5,297 bases of DNA, taken from assembly GCA_964626565.1 (NCBI GenBank), contig CAZVFX010000247.1, forward strand, positions 1 through 5,297, written 5' to 3'. A model generated the notes under the pieces. It saw only the letters and a list, made by a program, of their open reading frames with translations. It did not search any database and had not been told where the DNA came from. A program made the translations under genes and the position numbers. Source of the DNA: CAZVFX01 sp964626565 (GTDB taxonomy: Bacteria > Myxococcota_A > UBA9042 > CAIXZC01). Positions 1-5,297 of this stretch are shown here, in pieces (the stretch's first letter is position 1; each line of letters begins with the position of its first letter).

Positions 1-35
1 ACTAACATGGCAGAAGACGAGGCCGCAGTCTCACA

Positions 36-55
36 ATGCGACACAACTGTCGCAT
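36..55. repeat. Perfect 8-bp inverted repeat with a 4-base loop
   Basis: ATGCGACA (36-43), loop CAAC, TGTCGCAT (48-55) form a perfect 8-bp stem. No T-run follows on either strand, so it is not a classical intrinsic terminator. It could be a regulator's operator, part of a terminator for a gene to the left of the window, or chance. The sequence alone does not decide between these. Confidence 0.5.
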
Positions 56-194
56 CAAGTCACACCTTCACCCTGCTGAGCAATTAGCGGCCGCACGTCA
101 AATCGCACTCAACCATCCGTAATTATTTGATCTTTTCCGTCGCTCCACAATGTGGCATGCCGATTGCTCTTATTGATTCACGTGTCGGAAGGCA

Positions 195-211
195 TTTGAC
201 AACCGGTCAAA
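195..211. repeat. Short inverted repeat in non-coding DNA
   Basis: TTTGAC (195-200), a 5-base spacer AACCG, and GTCAAA (206-211) form a 6-bp inverted repeat. It contains a TTGACA-like hexamer, but no acceptable -10 box lies 16-18 bases downstream, so I do not call a promoter. An operator-like site is possible; chance is equally possible for a repeat this short. Confidence 0.25.
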
Positions 212-510
212 GCTCGCAAAGAACCTGGAAGTTCGCTACTGTTCCTTCTCCCCTTACATGCTCCCGCTGAATTCGGTTCCACGCTCCTGCGACGATTCTG
301 AAATGCTGTCAGTTGCCGGCCACCATGACAATCTGGTCTCTTGCCCCGACGCAGAGCCGGTGTATCAGTCGTTCTGTACGGTCGGATCGGGCTTCTCGGC
401 TACCCCATCCTTCAGGTAGTTTGCTCGAGTTACTGTTATTCTCTGGTGGTATGTTGCTACGCCCGGGAAGCCCGCTCCGGCATTTCCCTCATCAACAAGA
501 ACCTACAATC

Positions 511-1941
511 TCAGTCGGAGAGTGCTGCGTTCAGCGCGTCGGTGATGGAGCCGTAGGGCCCGGCAGTGCTCGCCTGAATGTACTCCATGTTGTCGCCGTC
601 GAGAACGGCGTCCCACGGCAGCCCGAATTCGCCATTCGGCCCCAGGTAGGGGTTGATGTTGGTCATGGTGGTTTCCCACGCTGCGTACTGATCGCCCCAG
701 TCCAGGAAGATCTTGTCTAACGGCGTGTTGTGACTCGCAGCGTACGCCTTGCAATAGTCCATGTTGGGTTTGGCGCCCTGGTAACCTGCCTCCCCCAGGA
801 TGATCATGATGTCCAGTCCGTTCTGCTTGTGCTCGTCGTATGCGGCCGCCACCTGCGGCACGTATTCGTCGCACACCGTTCACCAGCCCGAGACAAGAAC
901 GATCCATAACGCTTTCGTCTTGCCGCACCCATCGTGAAGGTTGTGCCAGTTGCCCGCACAGTCCTGCAACGCAAAGTTAGCGATATTGTCACCGATGTTG
1001 ACCCCACTGCCCTGCTCGACGCAGTAGGCCTGCTTCACCAACAGCGGGGTGTTCAGCACCAGACCGTCGAGACACCAGGTGAATCCACCGGGCACGAAAT
1101 TCACAGCCCCGGAATTCTGGTCGATGGTAGCCTCGGCAAACTGGGCCCCCACCAGAACCGCGTCAAAGGCGCCCCCGTCGGGACTCAAGGAGTTGATGGT
1201 GATCTGGCCGGACGTAGGTGCCAGAATCCTGTTGTAAGCGCCGTCCGAATAGCCCTCAAGAATGTACAGGAACATCCCGGGAGAAGAAAAACTGTCGAAG
1301 GCCAGATCGTAGGTCCCGGGCCCTTTCGGTCCGGTGGCCGGCGCCTGATTGTCCAGCTCGATGACGATGGCGTCAAAGGGGTATTGATCCGAGTTTATGT
1401 TGTGATAGTAGAGGGAAAAGCCGTTGTCCCCGGGCTCGATCTTGGCGTACTGTTCCACCGACGCAAAACCTTGTTCGTCGCACGGCGCGATACACTGTCC
1501 CTGGTCGTTGCATTGCGTCCCCGACTTGCACGCTCCGCACGAATTGCCGCAATTGTCGACGCCACACTTCTTGGCGTCGCACGAACAGACCACGTCTTCG
1601 CCGCAGGTGCCATCGGCCTGGCACAGGGCATTATCGACCCCGCCGGAGAGGTTGTAGCAGGTTCCACACACACCGCCACAACCGTTGGAGCCACACTCCT
1701 TGCCTGCACAGGCCGGAACACAACCCTTGTCGCCATCGACAACCTCCCCCTGAGGCGTTTCGGCCTGATCCTGCTCCACTGCGTCCCCGGGCGGATCGGT
1801 TTGCCCGCCCCCCTGGTCCTCGATTACGAAATTGACCTCGTCTGTTCCGTCCCCGTCGCCACCGCCGCCGCAGCCCAAATAAAGAAGGGCCGCCAGACAT
1901 GCGAGTACAACAAACACCCGGCTTCCTCGTTGACTTCTCAT
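511..1941 (-). CDS. Selenocysteine-containing thioredoxin-like lipoprotein with Cys-rich repeats (UGA recoded at 882-880)
   Basis: Predicted 476-residue exported thiol/selenol redox protein; substrate unknown. Residues 1-23 are a lipoprotein signal (basic start, hydrophobic VFVVLACLAALLYLG) with probable lipidated Cys24 followed by a Gly/Asp-rich linker. Residues 74-154 hold two Cys-rich repeats sharing C-x4-C-x4-C-x3-C-x2-C (C78-C95 and C121-C138). Residues about 155-300 are a beta-rich region I do not recognise. From about 313 comes a redoxin/AhpC-TSA-like domain: GDNIANFALQDCAGN, then the strand KALWIVLVSGW, then Sec354-T-V-C357, with a likely cis-Pro at P442 in GLPWDAVLDGD. The TGA at 882-880 occupies the position of the first active-site Cys, the frame continues unbroken, and a SECIS-like hairpin follows. 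I chose the ATG at 1941 because the signal peptide starts there and GGGGAGGT precedes it; the frame is open upstream to 2121, but that 60-residue extension is Arg-rich and looks non-coding. The natural stop at 513-511 is also TGA. The alternative is a nonsense mutation or sequencing error truncating a CxxC protein. Confidence 0.9.
843..862 (-). promoter_or_regulatory. Bacterial SECIS (bSECIS)-like hairpin downstream of the Sec codon
   Basis: In the mRNA, bases 18-37 after the UGA fold as C-G and G-C pairs, a bulged U, five pairs GCCGC/GCGGC, and the pentaloop AGGUG. The apical loop begins 25 bases after the UGA, and its second base is G within a GGU. The E. coli fdhF SECIS, recognised by SelB, likewise has a short stem, a bulged U and an AGGUCU loop, so the match is specific. 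A possible lower helix pairs UGUGC (875-871) with GCACA (832-828). Being inside the coding sequence, the element must also encode protein, as usual for bacterial SECIS. The fold was done by hand, without energies. Confidence 0.75.
880..882 (-). other. Recoded UGA: selenocysteine codon of the UxxC active site (residue 354)
   Basis: The complement of 882-880 reads TGA. The reading frame before it gives VLVSGW and after it gives TVCDEYVPQV, so the UGA lies at the first Cys of a C-x-x-C motif directly after the buried beta strand of a thioredoxin fold. Replacing that Cys with selenocysteine (U-x-x-C) is a well-known arrangement in redox selenoproteins. The resolving residue would be Cys357. A random nonsense mutation would have no reason to fall on this exact residue and to have a SECIS-like hairpin at the right distance. 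Confidence 0.88.
1480..1722 (-). repeat. Tandem Cys-rich protein repeats within the selenoprotein
   Basis: This covers residues 74-154 of the lipoprotein. Two copies, offset by 43 residues, share the spacing C-x4-C-x4-C-x3-C-x2-C (C78, C83, C88, C92, C95 and C121, C126, C131, C135, C138). Each is followed by a C-x5-C pair (C107/C113 and C144/C150). Motifs such as CGSNGCGGVCGTC resemble Cys-rich modules seen near the N-terminus of many deltaproteobacterial and myxobacterial surface lipoproteins. They are probably disulfide-bonded spacers or small folded modules outside the cytoplasm; their function is not known to me. Confidence 0.75.
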
Positions 1942-1943
1942 CG

Positions 1944-1951
1944 ACCTCCCC
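1944..1951 (-). promoter_or_regulatory. Ribosome binding site deciding the selenoprotein start
   Basis: On the minus strand GGGGAGGT (1951-1944) stands two bases before the ATG at 1941-1939. It is a strong Shine-Dalgarno match with rather tight spacing. Together with the lipoprotein signal that begins at this ATG, it favours 1941 over the more upstream in-frame ATG at 2121. Confidence 0.65.
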
Positions 1952-2114
1952 TGACTTCCTGATTCCCAGGACCTGCAGACCAGCCTACGTGCGCGCCTGC
2001 ACCCCCGGATCGCCTGGCGACATGTTACTGGTATTGGCCATCCGCGCGCAAGCTGTTTCGCCGCAGGACCCGGTGCCCGTTGGTTCGCAAGCCGATGCGA
2101 CACGCTCTTTGGCG

Positions 2115-2143
2115 TTGACACGGTGGAGAATCGCTGTTCTAGT
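2115..2143 (+). promoter_or_regulatory. Candidate sigma-70 type promoter for the flavoprotein gene, probably leaderless
   Basis: A perfect -35 box TTGACA (2115-2120) is followed after 17 bases by TCTAGT (2138-2143), which matches four of six bases of the -10 consensus. Transcription starting 7-8 bases after the -10 box would begin at about 2150-2151, on or next to the A of the ATG at 2151. The gene has only a poor Shine-Dalgarno (AAGG one base from the ATG), which agrees with a leaderless mRNA. This is a prediction from consensus matching only. Confidence 0.4.
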
Positions 2144-2150
2144 TTAAGGC

Positions 2151-3155
2151 ATGAAAAAGGACGCCTATGACATCATAGTTATCGGGGGCGGCCCAGCCGG
2201 CCTCATGTGTGCGGTGACGGCAGCAGGCGGGGTACCCATCAACCCTCCGCGGGATGTCAGCTGTCTGGTGGTGGACCGCTTCGAAATCGGCCAGTTCGCC
2301 AAATACGGCAAGTTGCGTCTCACCCACTTGTGGCACCTCATGGGGAACGATGTGATCTCAACGTTGCGGGACGAAGCCATAAAGGCCGGGGTCGATCTGG
2401 CCGAGAACAGCGAGGTCGTTTCCGTCGATCTCGCCGGCCCGAAGAAGACTGTGCGGACGACCCGGGGCACATACACCTGCCGCAAGGTAGCGGTCTGTAC
2501 CGGCTTCTTTCCCCACGGAGATCTCATGCCATTTGCCAGAAAAGTGCGGGTCATGTTCAGCCCCCCGGAGTTGGAACACCGCGCCCTCCCTCAAGGCACC
2601 GATTACACGGTCGCGGTCCTGGGCGGGGGACCCGGCACACTCGCCCTGGCCAGGCGATTCCGCGAACTCAGACCGGATCTGCACTATTTCGTCGCCATCG
2701 AAGGTGCGGAGTCCATCGAACTGCTCGAAGGAGACCCGGAGTTCCATCAGGGCAGCGCCGAGGTGTGGCGCGAAACCGTGGATGGCCTGAAGCTGGTTTT
2801 AAAGGACTCCACCGGAAAGAAGACCGGCACCAGAAAGTGCCGGTTTCTGCTGGTCGATTACAACTCCTACACCCTCAACACCGACGTCACCCGCTTTCTG
2901 TCGAATCAACAGTTGGCGATGAACAAGGGTTACTTGAAGGTTGATGGTCATGGCAACACTTCGCTGCCGGGGGTCGTTGCTGCCGGCAACATAGTGACGC
3001 CGGTTTCAGGTGCGCTCACCGCGCTTTCCACCGGCTTCACCGCAGGGTTGAACCTGTTCTCCCAGCTATATTTCGAGCGCCACGGCAAGACCCCGTTCCT
3101 TTATCCCTGGCTCCCCATGGAAGGACTCGAGTCACACCCCCTCTTCTCCTCCTAG
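2151..3155 (+). CDS. Thioredoxin-reductase-like FAD/NAD(P)-dependent oxidoreductase lacking the CxxC pair
   Basis: 334-residue predicted cytoplasmic flavoprotein of the two-dinucleotide-binding-domain class that includes thioredoxin reductase and YpdA-like enzymes. FAD domain: beta-strand YDIIVIGGGPAGL with GxGxxG at residues 12-17, and the second FAD motif VAVCTGFFP at 113-121. NAD(P) domain: VAVLGGGPGTLALA at 154-167, with an acidic residue (Glu184) near the end of the next strand, which hints at NADH rather than NADPH. The C-terminal FAD motif LPGVVAAGNIV (272-282) has Asn280 where related enzymes usually have Asp. Its Cys residues (20, 38, 110, 116, and one in TRKC) form no CxxC, so it cannot act as a classical thioredoxin reductase; the substrate is unknown. 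The start is secure: an in-frame TAA lies at 2145-2147 and the Rossmann strand begins at residue 6. It is divergent from the selenoprotein gene, and the DUF4139 gene follows after 72 bases. There is no signal peptide, so direct pairing with the exported selenoprotein is doubtful. Confidence 0.93.
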   Translation: MKKDAYDIIVIGGGPAGLMCAVTAAGGVPINPPRDVSCLVVDRFEIGQFAKYGKLRLTHLWHLMGNDVISTLRDEAIKAGVDLAENSEVVSVDLAGPKKTVRTTRGTYTCRKVAVCTGFFPHGDLMPFARKVRVMFSPPELEHRALPQGTDYTVAVLGGGPGTLALARRFRELRPDLHYFVAIEGAESIELLEGDPEFHQGSAEVWRETVDGLKLVLKDSTGKKTGTRKCRFLLVDYNSYTLNTDVTRFLSNQQLAMNKGYLKVDGHGNTSLPGVVAAGNIVTPVSGALTALSTGFTAGLNLFSQLYFERHGKTPFLYPWLPMEGLESHPLFSS

Positions 3156-3215
3156 CCGTTCTCGGGAACAACCCATCCCCCCCGGTGTCGCTTCTCCTAG
3201 GCAGGCAAGCCCACA

Positions 3216-3223
3216 AAAGGAGG
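3216..3223 (+). promoter_or_regulatory. Strong ribosome binding site of the DUF4139-type gene
   Basis: AAAGGAGG is placed four bases before the ATG at 3228. It is a near-ideal Shine-Dalgarno and fixes the start of a gene whose reading frame stays open to the window end. No promoter or intrinsic terminator is evident in the 72 bases after the flavoprotein stop, so the two genes may share a transcript. Confidence 0.8.
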
Positions 3224-3227
3224 AAAC

Positions 3228-5297
3228 ATGGAACGCCGTCTCGCACTTGGAGCCCTCGTCATTGCGGTTACTGCGCTGGTGTCTTCGGCCTGCGCAACCG
3301 ACGCCCGAAATCGGCCCTCGCCCTTCGAAGTGACTCACGTGACCCTGTACGATTGCGGCCTGGCGCAACTGGAGCGCCAGACCACGGTCAAGGGCCACAC
3401 CAAACTGGAGATCCGGTTGGGACTTGCCCATCTCGATGATCTGCTCTCGTCCCTCTTCCTTGCCACCGATGGCGACGTCAGCGTGAAGGGGATCCGTTAT
3501 CCTTCGGTGCACAACCTCGGCCAGGCCCGCTCCGCGAGCAGCTTCGCCAGCATGATGGCCGACGACGAAGAGTCGTTGGAGCTGCCCGGCAGCGTCGAAG
3601 GATATGCCCGGGCCCTGGTCGGCACACCGGTTTCAGTGAAGCGACACACGGGAGACGCGCTCGCGGGCACGCTGCTCGCCTGCACGCCCGGGAGCGGGAT
3701 TCCGGCGAACGGGGCTGAGCCCGGCGAGGCCGCGGGGGCGTCTCCCCGGCCCTCCTCTCTCGTGCTGGTGCTGGAAGACGGCAGCCTGGCCTGGGTCCCC
3801 CTTGGCGACGTGAGCCGTATCGTACCCCGGGCGGAAAGGGAGGCACAGGCAATGCAGGCTTTTGCATCCCACCTGGGTCGCGCCAACGGGTTCGAGGAAG
3901 TGGCAATCACCATCGAAACCTCTGCTGATTCCAGCGGACGGCTCGGCGCAGGCTATATCCGGCAGATGCCACTGTGGCGCACGGTGTACAAAGTCTCTGC
4001 CGGCGAAACCGGCGTGCAACTGGAAGCGTGGTCAGTGGTCCACAACGACACCACCGAAGACTGGAAGGACGTGCAACTGACCCTGATCTCGGGGCTGCCC
4101 CAATCCTACGTCTTCTCAATCGCCTCGCCTCGGTATGCCGAACGCGAGTTGCTCTATCTGGCGGACGATCTGCAGATGTTTCCGCAACTGGGCGCTGGGA
4201 CTCCCGACTCGCTGTTGTATGACTGGACGGTACAGATGGGGTACAGCGCCGCATACGGATCCGCATCTTTGGGTGCCAGGGGCTATGGTAGCGGGGGCGG
4301 CAGCTCGTCAGCACACTACGGCGGCGGATCGGTACAATCTTCCGTGACTACCGACAGCTCTCTGCTCCTCGTCGGAGACAGCGCAGCCGAAGAGCAGGTA
4401 GAGCCCAGCGTCGAGCAGGAGATCTCGACCTACAGGGCTTTGCAGAAGACCTCCATCCCACGCCGGTCGTCAAGCATGGTCCCCCTCATCCGCAGGCCTC
4501 TTAAAGGTGAAAGCTACACGCTAATCTCGGATGCGGGCGGAGCAGAACCCCCCACGTGCGTCCGGGTGGAAAACGGAACCGGGCTGGTGTTGCAGGCCGG
4601 GGTAGGCACCTTCTACATCAACGGTAGATTCCGCGGCCAGGCCGAACTCGATCGCACAGAACCGGGCGACATCCGAGAATGGTGTTTCGGTCATGACCCG
4701 GACATCTCCAGCGAAGCGACGCGGGACTTCGCCTGGGGCGCACGAGCGCTGGAATGGAAGAACGGCAGCCTCTGGACCCATAGCGTCCGGACCACCACTA
4801 CCCGGCACACAATCTCCAACAAGGCAGGACAGGATCGTAAAGTTGCGATTCGAGTCGCCCATCGGGCCAACGGCCGGGTGCTGTCACCGGAAAACCTCCT
4901 CGAAGGCGAGGGGAGCGCGCGTCTGCTGCCCCTTACCGTGCCGGCCCGCTCCGACGAAGAGCGGACGGTAGTGATCGAGGAGGGCATCATGCAGACCGTG
5001 GTGATCACCAGCAAGCGGCTGGGCAGTATCGCGGCCAACTCGGACATTCCGGCAAAGCAACGTGAGGTCGTGAAGCTCGCCCTGCCTTCCCTCGTCGCCG
5101 CAGACAAGGTGGCCGAGAAGGCAGGCGAAACTGACGCTCGCATTCAGAAGCTTCGCAACTCCATTGACCGTAAACGCGCGAGCCTCCAGTCAGTGCCCCA
5201 GATTGCCGCCAAATCATCGGCTGTAGAGCGCATGCTCAACGACCTGCTGAAAACGGAAAACGATCTTGGCCGACAGTTGGAGCGCAAAGAGACTTTG
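3228..5297 (+). CDS. DUF4139 / MuiA-like probable lipoprotein, 3' end outside the window
   Basis: The frame is open for 690 codons from the ATG at 3228 and has no stop before the window ends, so the protein is partial at its C-terminus. Residues 1-21 are an export signal (ERRLALGALVIAVTALVSSA) before Cys22; the lipobox is imperfect (Ser at -3), so lipidation is probable rather than certain. Residues about 34-95 (FEVTHVTLYDCGLAQLER...) resemble the N-terminal DUF4140-type beta domain. Residues 126-200 look like a small barrel (LVGTPVSV...LVLVLEDG...VPLGDVSRIVP). Residues about 243-590 match the DUF4139 style: YIRQMPLWRTVYKV, then LEAWSVVHNDTTEDWKDVQL, later GTFYINGRF and EWCFGHDPDI. A Gly/Ser/Tyr-rich low-complexity stretch (about 339-367) interrupts this domain. 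From about 620 to the end the sequence is charged and helical, probably coiled coil. The biochemical function of this family is not established; envelope location is inferred from the signal. Confidence 0.85.
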   Translation, partial: MERRLALGALVIAVTALVSSACATDARNRPSPFEVTHVTLYDCGLAQLERQTTVKGHTKLEIRLGLAHLDDLLSSLFLATDGDVSVKGIRYPSVHNLGQARSASSFASMMADDEESLELPGSVEGYARALVGTPVSVKRHTGDALAGTLLACTPGSGIPANGAEPGEAAGASPRPSSLVLVLEDGSLAWVPLGDVSRIVPRAEREAQAMQAFASHLGRANGFEEVAITIETSADSSGRLGAGYIRQMPLWRTVYKVSAGETGVQLEAWSVVHNDTTEDWKDVQLTLISGLPQSYVFSIASPRYAERELLYLADDLQMFPQLGAGTPDSLLYDWTVQMGYSAAYGSASLGARGYGSGGGSSSAHYGGGSVQSSVTTDSSLLLVGDSAAEEQVEPSVEQEISTYRALQKTSIPRRSSSMVPLIRRPLKGESYTLISDAGGAEPPTCVRVENGTGLVLQAGVGTFYINGRFRGQAELDRTEPGDIREWCFGHDPDISSEATRDFAWGARALEWKNGSLWTHSVRTTTTRHTISNKAGQDRKVAIRVAHRANGRVLSPENLLEGEGSARLLPLTVPARSDEERTVVIEEGIMQTVVITSKRLGSIAANSDIPAKQREVVKLALPSLVAADKVAEKAGETDARIQKLRNSIDRKRASLQSVPQIAAKSSAVERMLNDLLKTENDLGRQLERKETL

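Larger units (their letters stand above)
1..510. other. Region with no supportable gene, downstream of the selenoprotein gene
   Basis: I see no coding region here that I can defend on either strand. Open stretches are short, lack a convincing ribosome binding site and do not look like protein families; the plus-strand open frames entering from about 313 run antisense across the 3' end of the selenoprotein gene and are shadows. Base composition is visibly less GC-rich than in the genes, for example the AT-rich run around 119-136. The only structure I found is two short inverted repeats (36-55 and 195-211). There is no clear hairpin-plus-U-tract terminator for the minus-strand gene that ends at 511. 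A short open frame at 1-87 could be the tail of a gene beginning outside the window, but nothing confirms it. Confidence 0.6.
1942..2150. other. Divergent intergenic region between the selenoprotein and flavoprotein genes
   Basis: These 209 bases separate two genes transcribed away from each other and so should hold both promoters. The plus-strand promoter candidate is good at the -35 box (2115-2120). For the minus strand I find only a weak pair, TTGCGC (2051-2046) and TAACAT (2027-2022) with an 18-base spacer, which would give a leader of about 75 bases; I would not rely on it. No clear operator palindrome was found, so co-regulation of the two genes is unsupported. Confidence 0.5.

Noticed and set aside
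1..87. Short open frame running to TAG at 85-87 as the tail of a gene to the left
   Set aside because: It has fewer than 30 codons, no recognisable motif and no upstream context. It is possible but not supportable.
465..488. Hairpin GGGAA...TTCCC on the minus strand as terminator of the selenoprotein gene
   Set aside because: There are only 5 plus 3 pairs with a bulge, and no U-run follows.
457..513. Readthrough of the terminal UGA at 513-511 as a second selenocysteine
   Set aside because: The frame runs only 18 more codons to TAG with an implausible sequence, and the thioredoxin fold is already complete.
511..876. A separate 121-residue gene starting at GTG 876
   Set aside because: It has no ribosome binding site, begins in the middle of the UxxC motif and is in the same frame as the upstream part. 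It is the C-terminal part of the selenoprotein.
934..1962. Plus-strand 342-codon open frame opposite the selenoprotein gene
   Set aside because: It is an antisense shadow of a GC-rich gene. It has no signal, motif or ribosome binding site, while the minus strand has clear domains.
880..2121. A 413-residue protein starting at ATG 2121 and ending at the TGA at 880
   Set aside because: The first 60 residues are Arg-rich with no family resemblance and would bury the lipoprotein signal that starts at 1941 behind a proper Shine-Dalgarno. The 880 end cuts a thioredoxin fold at its active site.
3158..3169. GTTC-TCGG-GAAC hairpin just after the flavoprotein stop as a terminator
   Set aside because: The stem is four base pairs with no T-run; it is too weak to separate the flavoprotein and DUF4139 genes.

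Overview
The window is GC-rich and carries three protein genes plus about 500 bases with no convincing gene. Two features point to a deltaproteobacterial or Myxococcota-type Gram-negative organism. One is an exported lipoprotein with tandem Cys-rich repeats of a style common in those lineages. The other is apparent selenocysteine use, which is also frequent there. This placement is inference from protein style; there is no phylogenetic marker in the window.

Layout. Positions 1-510 hold no supportable gene, only two small inverted repeats. On the minus strand, 1941 to 511 is one gene that a standard annotation would split in two, because an in-frame TGA lies at 882-880. That TGA sits exactly where the first Cys of a thioredoxin-type CxxC motif is expected (context ...VLVSGW-U-TVC...). 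The frame continues without a shift into the rest of a thioredoxin-like domain, and a bacterial SECIS-like hairpin follows at the right distance. I therefore read it as a 476-residue selenoprotein: lipoprotein signal, two Cys-rich repeats, a beta-rich middle region, then a redoxin domain with a U-x-x-C active site. Divergently, on the plus strand, 2151-3155 encodes a thioredoxin-reductase-like FAD/pyridine-nucleotide flavoprotein with no CxxC pair; its promoter appears to place the transcript start at or next to the ATG. After 72 bases, 3228 to the window end (open) encodes a probable lipoprotein of the DUF4139 (mucoidy-inhibitor MuiA-like) type.

How they fit together. The selenoprotein should be membrane-anchored outside the cytoplasm, with its redox centre in the periplasm or at the surface. 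The flavoprotein has no signal peptide and should be cytoplasmic, so a direct reductase-substrate relationship is not obvious despite the shared redox theme. The flavoprotein and DUF4139 genes are close enough to be co-transcribed. The selenoprotein call is the main result; it needs selA/selB/selC/selD elsewhere in the genome, which cannot be seen here.
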